Of a stretch of DNA of 64,000 nt, positions 25,303 through 32,891 are shown piece by piece. This stretch comes from Cohnella nanjingensis. GTDB lineage: Bacteria > Bacillota > Bacilli > Paenibacillales > Paenibacillaceae. Where the stretch lies: NCBI RefSeq assembly GCF_014212125.1, contig NZ_JACJVP010000030.1, positions 124,001 through 188,000 on the forward strand, written 5' to 3'. The translations under genes were made by a program, and so were the position numbers. The stretch's first letter is position 1, and every line of letters begins with the position of its first letter. The notes beneath the pieces are model-generated. The model saw nothing but the letters and a program-made list of their open reading frames with translations, ran no database searches and had not been told where the DNA came from.

Positions 25303-26812
25303 GTCCGGCGCCTCCTCCCTGCTGCCGCTGCTTCACGGCGTTCTCCAACCGGCGCTGCATCTCCGGATTCAACTCCTGCAGCCCGTGGCGGATCTCCTGA
25401 TCGAGCGTCGCCCAGCGGTCGCGGAACGAAGCGCGCGGCAGGCTCGGCGTGACGCGGTAGCTGTTCCACCCTTTCAGCGGTCCGATCTTCGTGCGGATCT
25501 CGCCTTTGCGGACGACCAGCTTCTGTCCGATCTTGCCCAGCGCCAGAATGGCTCGGAGCCGCGAAGCGTTCGCCATGAGCACGGCGAAGCCCTTCATGCC
25601 GGCGGCTTCGAGCTTGTTGCCGTGGCCGCTCTCGACTTTGCGCCTGCGCAGATAGATCAGCATCTCGTGCAGCGGGATCTTGACCGGACACGCCTCGTAG
25701 CAAGCGCCGCACAGGCTCGACGCATTGGCGATATCGTCCCATTCGGCGATGTTCTTGTTCAGCGCCGGCGTCAAGACGGCGCCGATCGGCCCGCTGTAGG
25801 TGCTGCCGTAAGCATGCCCGCCGATGTGGCGGTAGACCGGGCAGGCGTTCAGGCAGGCGCCGCAGCGGATGCAGTTGAGCAGCTCCTGGAACTCGGGGTC
25901 GCCGAGCTGCAGGGAACGCCCGTTGTCGACGATGATGATATGCATCTCGTCCGGGCCGTCCGCGTCGTCCGACCGCCGCGGGCCCGAGATGCCCGACATG
26001 TACATCGTCAGCTTCTGGCCCGTCGCCGAGCGCGGCAGCAGCGTCGCCATCACTTCGAGATCCTCGAAGGACGGGATGATCCGCTCCATGCCCATCAGCG
26101 TAATCTGGGTCTTCGGCACGGTGGTGACCATCCGCGCGTTGCCTTCGTTCTCGAACAGCACCATCGAGCCGGTCTCCGCGATCGCGAAGTTGCAGCCGGT
26201 CATCCCGATATCGGCTTCGAGGAACTTCTCTCGCAGCTTCTTGCGGACGAAGCCGGCCAGCACCGTCGTATCGGCTTCGAGCCGCTCGCCCGCCACCTCG
26301 GAGAGCAGATCGGCGATCTGATAACGGTTCTTGTGAATGGCGGGGATGACGATATGCGACGGCATCTCGCCCGCCAATTGGATGATATACTCGCCGAGAT
26401 CGGTCTCGATCGCTTCCACGCCGATCGTCTCGAGCGCATGGTTGAGATGCAGCTCCTCCGACACCATCGACTTGGACTTGACGACGCTCTTCGCCGACTT
26501 GCGTTCGGCGATGTCGAGCGAGATGCGGACCGCTTCTTCGCCGGTATCCGCGAAGTGGACGTGCACGCCGTTCGCGCGCGCGTTCTCGACGAACAGGTTC
26601 AAGTAATAGTCCAGATGGGCGATCGTGTGGAGCCGGATCTGCCGTCCGCGTTCCCGCCATTCGTCCCAGTTTCCGTGATCCGCCGAAGCGTTCTTTTTCC
26701 CGTTGCGCAGCCGTTCGGTCGTGAACTTGACCGCCTTGCGCAGGAACTCGTCGTTCAAGGCGAGCTCCGCCCGTTCCTTCACGGATGGATGTGCCGCTCC
26801 CGTCGCGCTCAT
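25289..26812 (-). CDS. lutB: Lactate utilization iron-sulfur protein B
   Basis: A 507-residue subunit of lactate dehydrogenase LutABC with an N-terminal LUD domain (about 60-300) and two [4Fe-4S] sites, CIRCGACLNACPVYRHIGG and CGACYEACPVKIP. DIGMTGCNFAIAETGS is a family signature. The ATG at 26812 overlaps the lutA stop (ATGA). A longer in-frame extension to about 27031 lies inside lutA and is not conserved. Electrons probably pass to the menaquinone pool through LutA. Confidence 0.94.
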   Translation of the reverse strand: MSATGAAHPSVKERAELALNDEFLRKAVKFTTERLRNGKKNASADHGNWDEWRERGRQIRLHTIAHLDYYLNLFVENARANGVHVHFADTGEEAVRISLDIAERKSAKSVVKSKSMVSEELHLNHALETIGVEAIETDLGEYIIQLAGEMPSHIVIPAIHKNRYQIADLLSEVAGERLEADTTVLAGFVRKKLREKFLEADIGMTGCNFAIAETGSMVLFENEGNARMVTTVPKTQITLMGMERIIPSFEDLEVMATLLPRSATGQKLTMYMSGISGPRRSDDADGPDEMHIIIVDNGRSLQLGDPEFQELLNCIRCGACLNACPVYRHIGGHAYGSTYSGPIGAVLTPALNKNIAEWDDIANASSLCGACYEACPVKIPLHEMLIYLRRRKVESGHGNKLEAAGMKGFAVLMANASRLRAILALGKIGQKLVVRKGEIRTKIGPLKGWNSYRVTPSLPRASFRDRWATLDQEIRHGLQELNPEMQRRLENAVKQRQQGGGAGHGGH

Positions 26813-27537
26813 GCCAGGTTCGCCCCTTCCGCAAGCAATTCGGCCAGGTGCATGACCCGTACCGGTTCGTTTCGGTAACGCAGGTTTCCCGCGATGTTCA
26901 TCAGGCAGGCCATGTCGAGCCCGACGAGCACCTCGGCTTCCGTCTCCTTGACGTGATCGGCCTTCTCCGTCACCATCGCGCCGGAGATGTCCGCCATCTT
27001 CACCGCGAACGTGCCGCCGAAGCCGCAGCAATCTTCCGCGAACGGCAGCGGGATGAACTCCAGCCCCTTCACGTGCCGCATGAGCGCCATCGGCTCATCC
27101 TTGACGCCGAGCAGCCGGGTGCCGTGGCAGGAGGGATGGTACGTCACCTTGCGCGGGAACGTCGCGCCGACGTCGGTCACGCCCAGCACGTTCACGAGAA
27201 ACTGCGCAAACTCGTACGACTTCGCCTGGAGCTTCAGGGCCCGTTCGCGCTGAACCGGATCGTCCTCGAACAGCTTCGGGTAATGGTGAATCATGCCCGT
27301 GCACGAGCCGGACGGCGAGATGACGAAGTCGCTGTCCTCGAACGCGTCGAGCAAGGTCAAGGCGCTCGCCCGCGCTTCCTTCCAATAGCCGCTGTTGAAG
27401 GCCGGCTGGCCGCAGCACGTTTGGATCCGGGGAAAATCGAGCGCTATGCCGTATTTGGCCAGCACCCGGACCATCGCTTCCCCGACGCGGGGGTAGATGG
27501 CGTCTCCGAGGCAGGTGATAAACAACGACACCTTCAT
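26809..27537 (-). CDS. lutA: Lactate utilization protein A (CCG-motif protein)
   Basis: A 242-residue protein with two cysteine-rich CCG domains: QTCCGQPAFNSGY (Cys41-Cys42) and EDCCGFGGTF, as in GlcF/HdrB-type subunits. First gene of lutABC. I place the start at ATG 27537, where AGAGGTG lies 6 bases upstream and the conserved MKVSLFITCLGD begins; an ATG at 27582 would add 15 residues. The operon is likely repressed by the FadR-type regulator encoded downstream. Confidence 0.93.
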   Translation of the reverse strand: MKVSLFITCLGDAIYPRVGEAMVRVLAKYGIALDFPRIQTCCGQPAFNSGYWKEARASALTLLDAFEDSDFVISPSGSCTGMIHHYPKLFEDDPVQRERALKLQAKSYEFAQFLVNVLGVTDVGATFPRKVTYHPSCHGTRLLGVKDEPMALMRHVKGLEFIPLPFAEDCCGFGGTFAVKMADISGAMVTEKADHVKETEAEVLVGLDMACLMNIAGNLRYRNEPVRVMHLAELLAEGANLA

Positions 27538-27576
27538 GATAGGCACCTCTTTTTCGAATGGATGAGGAGGTTTTGA

Positions 27577-27611
27577 CTCCATTTTATCAGTTTGTCAGGT
27601 TGTCAGACAAG
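27577..27611 (-). promoter_or_regulatory. lut promoter with FadR-family operator
   Basis: TTGTCAGACAA (27600-27610) is a palindrome matching the T-GT-N-AC-A pattern of FadR-subfamily sites; a second half-site TTTGTCAGG lies beside it. On the minus strand TTGTCT and TAAAAT, 18 bases apart, would form the promoter, so the operator covers the -35. Confidence 0.65.
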
Positions 27612-27620
27612 TTGGAGATG

Positions 27621-27654
27621 CCCAACGCCGAAGGCAACCGCCTTCGGCGTTGGG
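27621..27654. terminator. Strong hairpin between lut and rha loci
   Basis: A perfect 15-bp stem CCCAACGCCGAAGGC / GCCTTCGGCGTTGGG with a 4-base loop. It would be the last element of a minus-strand rha transcript that reads through the 40-bp repeats. T-run absent. Confidence 0.55.
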
Positions 27655-27668
27655 TTCGATGAGGGGCG

Positions 27669-28019
27669 GCGTGCATGCCGTATCGCTACACCGTACCCGG
27701 CGAGAGATGGCGTGCATGCCGTATCGCTATACCGTACCCGGCGAGAAATGCGTGCATGCCGTATCGCCTATACCGTACCCGGCGAGAAATGCGTGCATGC
27801 CGTATCGCCTATACCGTACCCGGCGAGAAATGCGTGCATGCCGTATCGCCTATACCGTACCCGGCGAGAGATGCGTGCATGCCGTACCGCTACACCGTAC
27901 CTGGCGAGAGATGGCGTGCATGCCGTATCGCTACACCGTACCCGGCGAGAAATGCGTGCATGCCGTATCGCTATACCGTACCCGGCGAGAAATGCGTGCA
28001 TGCCGTATCGCTATACCGT
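27669..28019. repeat. Tandem array of a 40-41-bp repeat (eight full copies and one partial)
   Basis: Copies begin at 27669, 27710, 27750, 27791, 27832, 27873, 27914, 27954 and 27994; each starts GCGTGCATGCCGTAtCGC and ends CCGTACCCGGCGAGAaAT. Length changes between 40 and 41 come from CGCTA versus CGCCTA or an extra G. The last, partial copy overlaps the final codons and stop of rhaR. There are no unique spacers, so it is not a CRISPR array. Confidence 0.95.
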
Positions 28020-28775
28020 CCGCACGGCGATGCCGCGCTCGGCGAACTGACGCTTCGTCTCGGCGGGCAGCCGCCGATCGGTGATGATCGTGCCGACGCC
28101 GTCCAGATCGGACACGTGCGTGAATGCCTGCACGCCGAACTTGCTCGCGTCGGCCAGAACGACGACTTGGTCGGCCATGCCGACCATCTTGTGCTTGACG
28201 CGCGCCTGCAGCTCGTTCGACTCGCTGATCCCCCGCTCGAGATGAACGCCCTTGCAGGAGAGGAACGCCTTGTCGACGTGATAGGCGTCGAGCGAGCGTT
28301 CGGCCAACGGGCCGACGAACGACAGCGAGCGCTGCGCGAGCGAGCCGCCGGTCGAGATGACCTCGATCTTCTCCTTCGCGGCAAGCTCCATGGCGACCTT
28401 GATCGAGTTGGTCAGCACGGTCAGCGGGATGTCCGGCATCTCGCGCGCCATGTACCAAGCGGTCGAGCTCGCGTCCAGCAGAATGCGGTCACGCGGTTGA
28501 ATGAGGCCGATCGCCTCCTGGGCGATCCGCTTTTTCTCCTCCGCATGGACGATCTCCCGTTCGAAGTACGGGATCTCCGGCTGCTGGTGCTGGTCCTTCA
28601 CGCTAACCGCGCCGCCGTGCGAACGCCGCAGGCGCCCCGCTTGCTCGAGCCGGTCCAAGTCGCGGCGGATCGTCTCCTCCGTGACCTGGCACAGCTCGCT
28701 CAGCTCGGATACCCGAATGCTCCCCCGCTCGTTAACCAGCTCCACTATTTTCTCGTAGCGTTCCGCGACCAGCAT
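28011..28775 (-). CDS. rhaR: DeoR/GlpR family regulator of rhamnose catabolism
   Basis: A 254-residue DeoR-type repressor: HTH (MLVAERYEKIVELVNERGSI, then VSELSELCQVTEETIRRDLDRLE) and a C-terminal sugar-phosphate sensor domain with ILLDASSTAWYMA and FLSCKGVHLERG. AGAGG lies 6 bases before ATG 28775; an ATG at 28802 is poorly placed. Follows rhaB in the operon, as RhaR does in B. subtilis rhaEWRBMA, though gene order differs. The likely inducer is a rhamnose pathway phosphate. Its 3' end runs into the 40-bp repeat array. Confidence 0.86.
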   Translation of the reverse strand: MLVAERYEKIVELVNERGSIRVSELSELCQVTEETIRRDLDRLEQAGRLRRSHGGAVSVKDQHQQPEIPYFEREIVHAEEKKRIAQEAIGLIQPRDRILLDASSTAWYMAREMPDIPLTVLTNSIKVAMELAAKEKIEVISTGGSLAQRSLSFVGPLAERSLDAYHVDKAFLSCKGVHLERGISESNELQARVKHKMVGMADQVVVLADASKFGVQAFTHVSDLDGVGTIITDRRLPAETKRQFAERGIAVRTV

Positions 28776-28828
28776 AAGCAACCTCTTCTCCACTAACTTC
28801 ATCTATTGTCGACGCAAGCTCCCTCGGC

Positions 28829-30307
28829 TCACGTTCCTTGCAGTCCCGTCGCGCGCAGGAATCGGCCGTATGCGTCGTCCCATGCTTCCCATGCTTCCGG
28901 CTCGTAGACGGTCACCGGGAACGAATCCCGGATGACGCTTCGCGCTTCCCAGATATCCGACAGCTCGCCTTGGGCGATCCATTGGACGACCAGATTGCCG
29001 ATCGCGCTGCCTTCGGCGGGCCCGGCCCATACCGGCTTGCCGATCGCGTTCGCGGACCATTGGCAGAGCAGCGTATTCTGAATGCCGCCGCCCACCATGT
29101 GCAGCCCGTTGAACGATTGGCCGGACAGCCGCTCGGTCAATTCGAGGATATAGCGGTACTTCATCGCGAGGCTCTCCAGAATGCAGCGTACGACGGCGCC
29201 CGGTTCCTCCGGCGGACGTTGGCGCGTACGCTCGCAATAACGCCGGATCTGTCCCGGCATGTCGCCCGGATGCAGGAATGCCTCGTCGTCCGGATCGATG
29301 AACGCGGCGAACGCGGGCGCTCCGCCCGCCAGCTTCACTAATTCGGGGAACGCGTACGATTTTCCTGCTCGTTCCCATGCGCGGCGCGTCTCGTTCAGAA
29401 TCCAGAGGCCCATAATGTTTTTCAGCAGACGGTAGGTCCCGTCCACGCCGCCCTCGTTCGTGAAGTTGAGCGCTCTCGCTTCGTCATGGATGACTGGACG
29501 CTCTACCTCCGTCCCTATGAGCGACCATGTGCCGCAGCTCAAGTAAGCGAACGAGCGGTCCAAAGCCGGTACGGCCGCGACCGCGGAGCCGGTGTCGTGC
29601 TCGGCGACCGCGAAGACGGGAATCGCGTCGATGCCCAGCTCCTCGGTGAGCGAACGGCGCAGCGCGCCGACCTGCGTGCCCGGCTGGACGATTGGGCCGA
29701 ACCAGGACGCAGGCAGGCCTAGCTTGGCCAGCAATTCCGTATCCCAGCCGCCCAAGGCCGGATTGTAGAGCTGGGTGGTCGTGGCGTTCGTGAATTCGCT
29801 CTTCATCTCGCCGGTGAGGAAGTAGCGGAGCAGGTCCGGAATCATGAGGAACCGGTTCGCCTCGCGCAGCAGCGGATGATTCGCTTGCTTCAGCGCATAG
29901 AGCTGGAAGATCGAATTGAACGGCAGGAACTGAATGCCCGTCCGTCCGAATACTTCCTCTGGCGGGAGTTCGGCGAACAGCCGCTCCATCGCGCCGTCCG
30001 TATGCCGGTCGCGATAGTGGTAGGGATTGCCGAGCAGCTCCCCGTTCGCGCCGATGAAGCCGAAGTCCACCGCCCAGGAATCGATGCCCAGACTTTGTAC
30101 TTGCACGCCTTGGTGCTTTGCCTTCAGCAAGCCCTGCTTCAGTTCATGATACAGACGGAGAATATCCCAATGCAAGCGGTCGCCCACCTGCACGGGATCG
30201 TTCGGGAACCGGTGCAGCTCCTCGGTCTCGATCTTGCGGTCCGTCAGCCGGCCGAGCAGCGCTCGTCCGCTGCTGGCGCCAAGGTCATATGCGAGAATGC
30301 TCGCCAA
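28829..30307 (-). CDS. rhaB: Rhamnulokinase
   Basis: A 492-residue FGGY-type kinase phosphorylating L-rhamnulose to rhamnulose-1-phosphate. The N-terminal ATP site ILAYDLGASSGRALLG, the sugar-site SLGIDSWAVDFGF, and VGGGIQNTLLCQWSANAIG near the C-terminus are diagnostic of RhaB. I prefer TTG 30307, which has AAAGGGG at 9 bases; ATG 30316 is immediately next to the purine run. Separated from rhaA by 870 bases filled with repeats. Confidence 0.93.
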   Translation of the reverse strand: MASILAYDLGASSGRALLGRLTDRKIETEELHRFPNDPVQVGDRLHWDILRLYHELKQGLLKAKHQGVQVQSLGIDSWAVDFGFIGANGELLGNPYHYRDRHTDGAMERLFAELPPEEVFGRTGIQFLPFNSIFQLYALKQANHPLLREANRFLMIPDLLRYFLTGEMKSEFTNATTTQLYNPALGGWDTELLAKLGLPASWFGPIVQPGTQVGALRRSLTEELGIDAIPVFAVAEHDTGSAVAAVPALDRSFAYLSCGTWSLIGTEVERPVIHDEARALNFTNEGGVDGTYRLLKNIMGLWILNETRRAWERAGKSYAFPELVKLAGGAPAFAAFIDPDDEAFLHPGDMPGQIRRYCERTRQRPPEEPGAVVRCILESLAMKYRYILELTERLSGQSFNGLHMVGGGIQNTLLCQWSANAIGKPVWAGPAEGSAIGNLVVQWIAQGELSDIWEARSVIRDSFPVTVYEPEAWEAWDDAYGRFLRATGLQGT

Positions 30308-30361
30308 GATGGGCATCCCCTTTCCATTCGGAATCTGAAAGTCGTACGGCGCGCAGGGAGA

Positions 30362-30493
30362 GACGTCCTAGCGAAGTCCGACCTCTCGTCGGGCGCGGCG
30401 GGAGCGTCGTCCTAGCTAAGCCCGACCTCGCGTCGGGCGTGGCTGAAGCGTCGTCCTAGCGAAGTCCGACCTCTCGTCGGGCGTGGCTGGTTG
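30362..30493. repeat. Three tandem copies of a 44-bp repeat
   Basis: Copies at 30362, 30406 and 30450 share CGTCCTAGCGAAGTCCGACC and TCGTCGGGCG.GGC. Each contains a small stem CCGAC/GTCGG. Located just upstream of rhaB. Confidence 0.9.
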
Positions 30494-30682
30494 ATCATTT
30501 AGTTGCATTTGTACCATTTTTTTCGCTCAAATGGGCCGATATGGCTGAATAAGTTGTAATCGTACAACTTATTTCGGCCTTTTTCCGAGTAAAGCGGTAT
30601 TCTCACGAAATAAGTTGTACATTTGCACCTTTTTTGCTTTTTTCATGCAGATAAGGCTAAAAAAGTTGTACATTTGCAACTA
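30494..30682. other. AT-rich segment with repeated AAGTTGTA hairpins
   Basis: A perfect 11-bp inverted repeat AATAAGTTGTA / TACAACTTATT (30548-30558, 30563-30573; loop ATCG) is followed by further related half-sites: AATAAGTTGTACATTTGCAC near 30610 and AAAGTTGTACATTTGCAAC near 30663. It is much richer in A+T than its surroundings. Function unknown. Confidence 0.75.
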
Positions 30683-30936
30683 ATCGAGAAACGAGGGCGG
30701 CTGAGGCGGAAAATAGCAGCTCGCTCCACCTCCCGCAACCGTGGCACTTACTCACGAATCGAGAAACGAGGGCGGCTGAGGCGGAAAATAGCAGCTCGCT
30801 CCGCCTCCCGCGACTGCGGCACTTACTCACGAATCGAGAAACGAGGGCGGCTGAGGCGGAAAATATCAGCTCGCTCCGCCTCCCGCGACCGCGGCGCTTA
30901 CTCACGAATCGCGAAACGAGGGGCTAGGGCGGACAA
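30683..30936. repeat. Tandem 75-bp repeat, three full copies and a partial fourth
   Basis: Copies at 30683, 30758 and 30833 start ATCGAGAAACGAGGGCGGCT and end CTTACTCACGA; a diverged partial copy starts at 30908. The period is exactly 25 codons, so one frame stays open throughout, but there is no ribosome site or known family. Confidence 0.92.
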
Positions 30937-30960
30937 ATGCCAACCGCTTTCAGCTCGATG

Positions 30961-31149
30961 AACGGCTGGCATGTTCGTGCGTGCCACGCATCGAGTATGC
31001 AGGGAGCGCTCCGCGTTACGCGGCAACGAACGGCTAGCATGTTCGTGCGTGCCACGCACCGAGTACGCAGGAACGCTCCGCGTTACGCGCAACGAACGGC
31101 TAGCATGCTCGTGCGTGCCACGCAGCGAGTACGCAGGGAGCGCTCCGCG
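30961..31149. repeat. Three tandem copies of a 66-68-bp repeat
   Basis: Copies at 30961, 31029 and 31095 share AACGGCTaGCATGtTCGTGC, GTGCCACGCA, GAGTACGCAGG and GCTCCGCG. The last copy ends 28 bases before the rhaA stop codon. Confidence 0.9.
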
Positions 31150-31176
31150 GCCGCCCGCCGTCCTCCCCGTTCCGTA

Positions 31177-32436
31177 TTAACCGCGCTTCAGCAGAACTTC
31201 CTGCTCATAGGCTTTGACCTCCGCGAGCCATTGCTCGCGCACCGGCACGCCCTGCTGCTCGCAATAGTAGTCCCAGACGGCGCCGAACGGATACGACTTG
31301 AACTCCTCGGCGATCGCGAGGCGCGTCGTGTAGTCGCCTTCCAGCTCGGCTTTGCGCAGCAGGTCGACCGGCTCCAGCATGGCGCGGAGCAGCGCTTTGA
31401 TCGTGTTGCGCGTGCCGATGACCCAAGCCGCGACGCGGTTGATGCTGGCGTCGAAAAAGTCGAGGCCGATGTGCGTCTTGCCGAGCAGGTCGCCGCGGAC
31501 CAGCTCTTGGCCGATCGCGAGCAGCTCGTCGTCCATGACGACGACGTGGTCGCTGTCCCAGCGCATCGGACGGCTCACGTGCAGCAGGATGCCGTCCGCG
31601 AACAGCGCCAGCGAGGACAGCTTGTTCGAGATGACTTCCGTCGGATGGAAGTGGCCGGCGTCGAGGCAGATCAGCTTGTTGTTCCGAATGCCGTAGCCCA
31701 TGTAGAACTCATGCGAGCCGACGACGTACGCTTCCGATCCGATGCCGAACAGCTTGCTCTCGACGGCGTCCAGATGGTAAGCGGGGTTCAGTTCTTCCGC
31801 GAAGATCTCGTCCAGCGATTCCTTCAGGCGCTGTCTCGGCGCCATGCGGTCGACCGGCGTGTCCTTGAAGCCGTCCGGCACCCAGACGTTCGTGACGCAG
31901 GTCTGGCCAAGCTGTTCGCCGAAATAGGCGCTGATCTTGCGCGACGCCTTGCAGTGGTCGATCCAGAACCGGCGGATCTCCGGGTCCGGGTGGCTGAGGG
32001 TGAAGCCGTCGCTCGACTTCTCGTGGGAGAAGCAGGTCGGGTTGAAGTCGAGGCCGAGCCCCTGCTCCTTCGCCCAATCGACCCAGCGCCGGAAGTGCTT
32101 CGGCTCCAGCCGATCCAACTCCACCTTCTCGTCCGTATCGACGTAGATGGCATGAAGATTCACCTTGTGCTTGCCGGGGATGAGCGAGAGCGCTTTCTCC
32201 AGATCCGCTCTCAGCTCGGCAGGCGTGCGCGCCGCGCCCGGATAGTTGCCAGTCACGGAGATGCCTCCGGTCAAGTCCTGGTCGCGATTCAGGAAGCCGC
32301 GCACGTCGTCCCCTTGCCAGCAATGCATGGAGATCTTGATCTGAGCGAGCTGCTTCAACGACTGGTCGACGTCGATGCCGTGTTCGGCGTACTGCGCCTT
32401 GGCCGCTTCGTAATTGCGTTTGACGTTCTCTTGCAT
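31177..32436 (-). CDS. rhaA: L-rhamnose isomerase
   Basis: A 419-residue TIM-barrel enzyme converting L-rhamnose to L-rhamnulose. Family stretches include KISMHCWQGDDV near the N-terminus, GNYPGAARTPAELRADLEKA, VWVPDGFKD and LDAGHFHPTEVISNKLSSLA, which hold the metal-binding Glu, Asp and His residues. Length matches RhaA. GGAGGAA is the ribosome site. Downstream of the ASRT-type gene in the rhamnose operon. Confidence 0.96.
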   Translation of the reverse strand: MQENVKRNYEAAKAQYAEHGIDVDQSLKQLAQIKISMHCWQGDDVRGFLNRDQDLTGGISVTGNYPGAARTPAELRADLEKALSLIPGKHKVNLHAIYVDTDEKVELDRLEPKHFRRWVDWAKEQGLGLDFNPTCFSHEKSSDGFTLSHPDPEIRRFWIDHCKASRKISAYFGEQLGQTCVTNVWVPDGFKDTPVDRMAPRQRLKESLDEIFAEELNPAYHLDAVESKLFGIGSEAYVVGSHEFYMGYGIRNNKLICLDAGHFHPTEVISNKLSSLALFADGILLHVSRPMRWDSDHVVVMDDELLAIGQELVRGDLLGKTHIGLDFFDASINRVAAWVIGTRNTIKALLRAMLEPVDLLRKAELEGDYTTRLAIAEEFKSYPFGAVWDYYCEQQGVPVREQWLAEVKAYEQEVLLKRG

Positions 32437-32472
32437 ACGATAATTCCTCCTCGGGGTTGCGTCCCCTATCGG

Positions 32473-32853
32473 TTAAGATGATGATCGGACCGGATAAGCG
32501 ATGACGGACATGAGAGCGTTCTCAGCTTGGGTCGCGTCCAGACGGCTGTATTGGACGATGATCTTGATGTCGCTGCGCACCTCGATGGCGTAAGGAACGC
32601 CGACCGGAATCGACGCTCCTCCCTTCGCCAGCGAGCTGGTGCGAATATGCTTGGTCCGTCTGGCCGGGACGACCACGAGAATGTCTTCAAGCGGCGCGCG
32701 GTCCTCGAAGAAAACCGTAAAGCTGAGCAGCGCGTCTTCCGACGCCGTGTTGATGACGCACACCGACTCGTGGCTGGTGAGGCCGCCCGAGCTTTTCTCC
32801 GGAATATAAGCGTCCGGAATGTACCAGAGCTTCTCTCCTGTGGCTTGAGGCAT
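32473..32853 (-). CDS. ASRT-family (sensory rhodopsin transducer-like) protein
   Basis: A 126-residue beta-rich protein resembling the Anabaena sensory rhodopsin transducer family: W-Y-I-PDAYIP near the N-terminus, SHESVCVINTA, ADV-like FTVFFEDRAPLED and a conserved R-T-x-H-I-R (RRTKHIRTSSL). Non-photosynthetic members occur near sugar catabolism genes and have been suggested to bind carbohydrates. Here it lies between rhaEW and rhaA, 36 bases from rhaA, in the operon position range where B. subtilis has the mutarotase gene rhaM, which is absent here. Ribosome site AAGGGG. Role in rhamnose sensing or mutarotation is inference. Confidence 0.78.
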   Translation of the reverse strand: MPQATGEKLWYIPDAYIPEKSSGGLTSHESVCVINTASEDALLSFTVFFEDRAPLEDILVVVPARRTKHIRTSSLAKGGASIPVGVPYAIEVRSDIKIIVQYSRLDATQAENALMSVIAYPVRSSS

Positions 32854-32891
32854 TCCCGGTATCCCCTTCCGTTCAGATAATGGTTGGACGA

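Noticed and set aside
25289..27031. Longer LutB starting at 27031
   Set aside because: The extra 73 codons lie inside lutA out of frame; the ATG at 26812 overlaps the lutA stop and matches family length.
27669..28019. CRISPR array
   Set aside because: Repeats of 40-41 bp are directly adjacent with no unique spacers, and no cas genes are present.
27592..28796. Plus-strand proteins read through the 40-bp repeats
   Set aside because: All three frames are open because the unit lacks stops; no ribosome site, and the frame continues antisense to rhaR.
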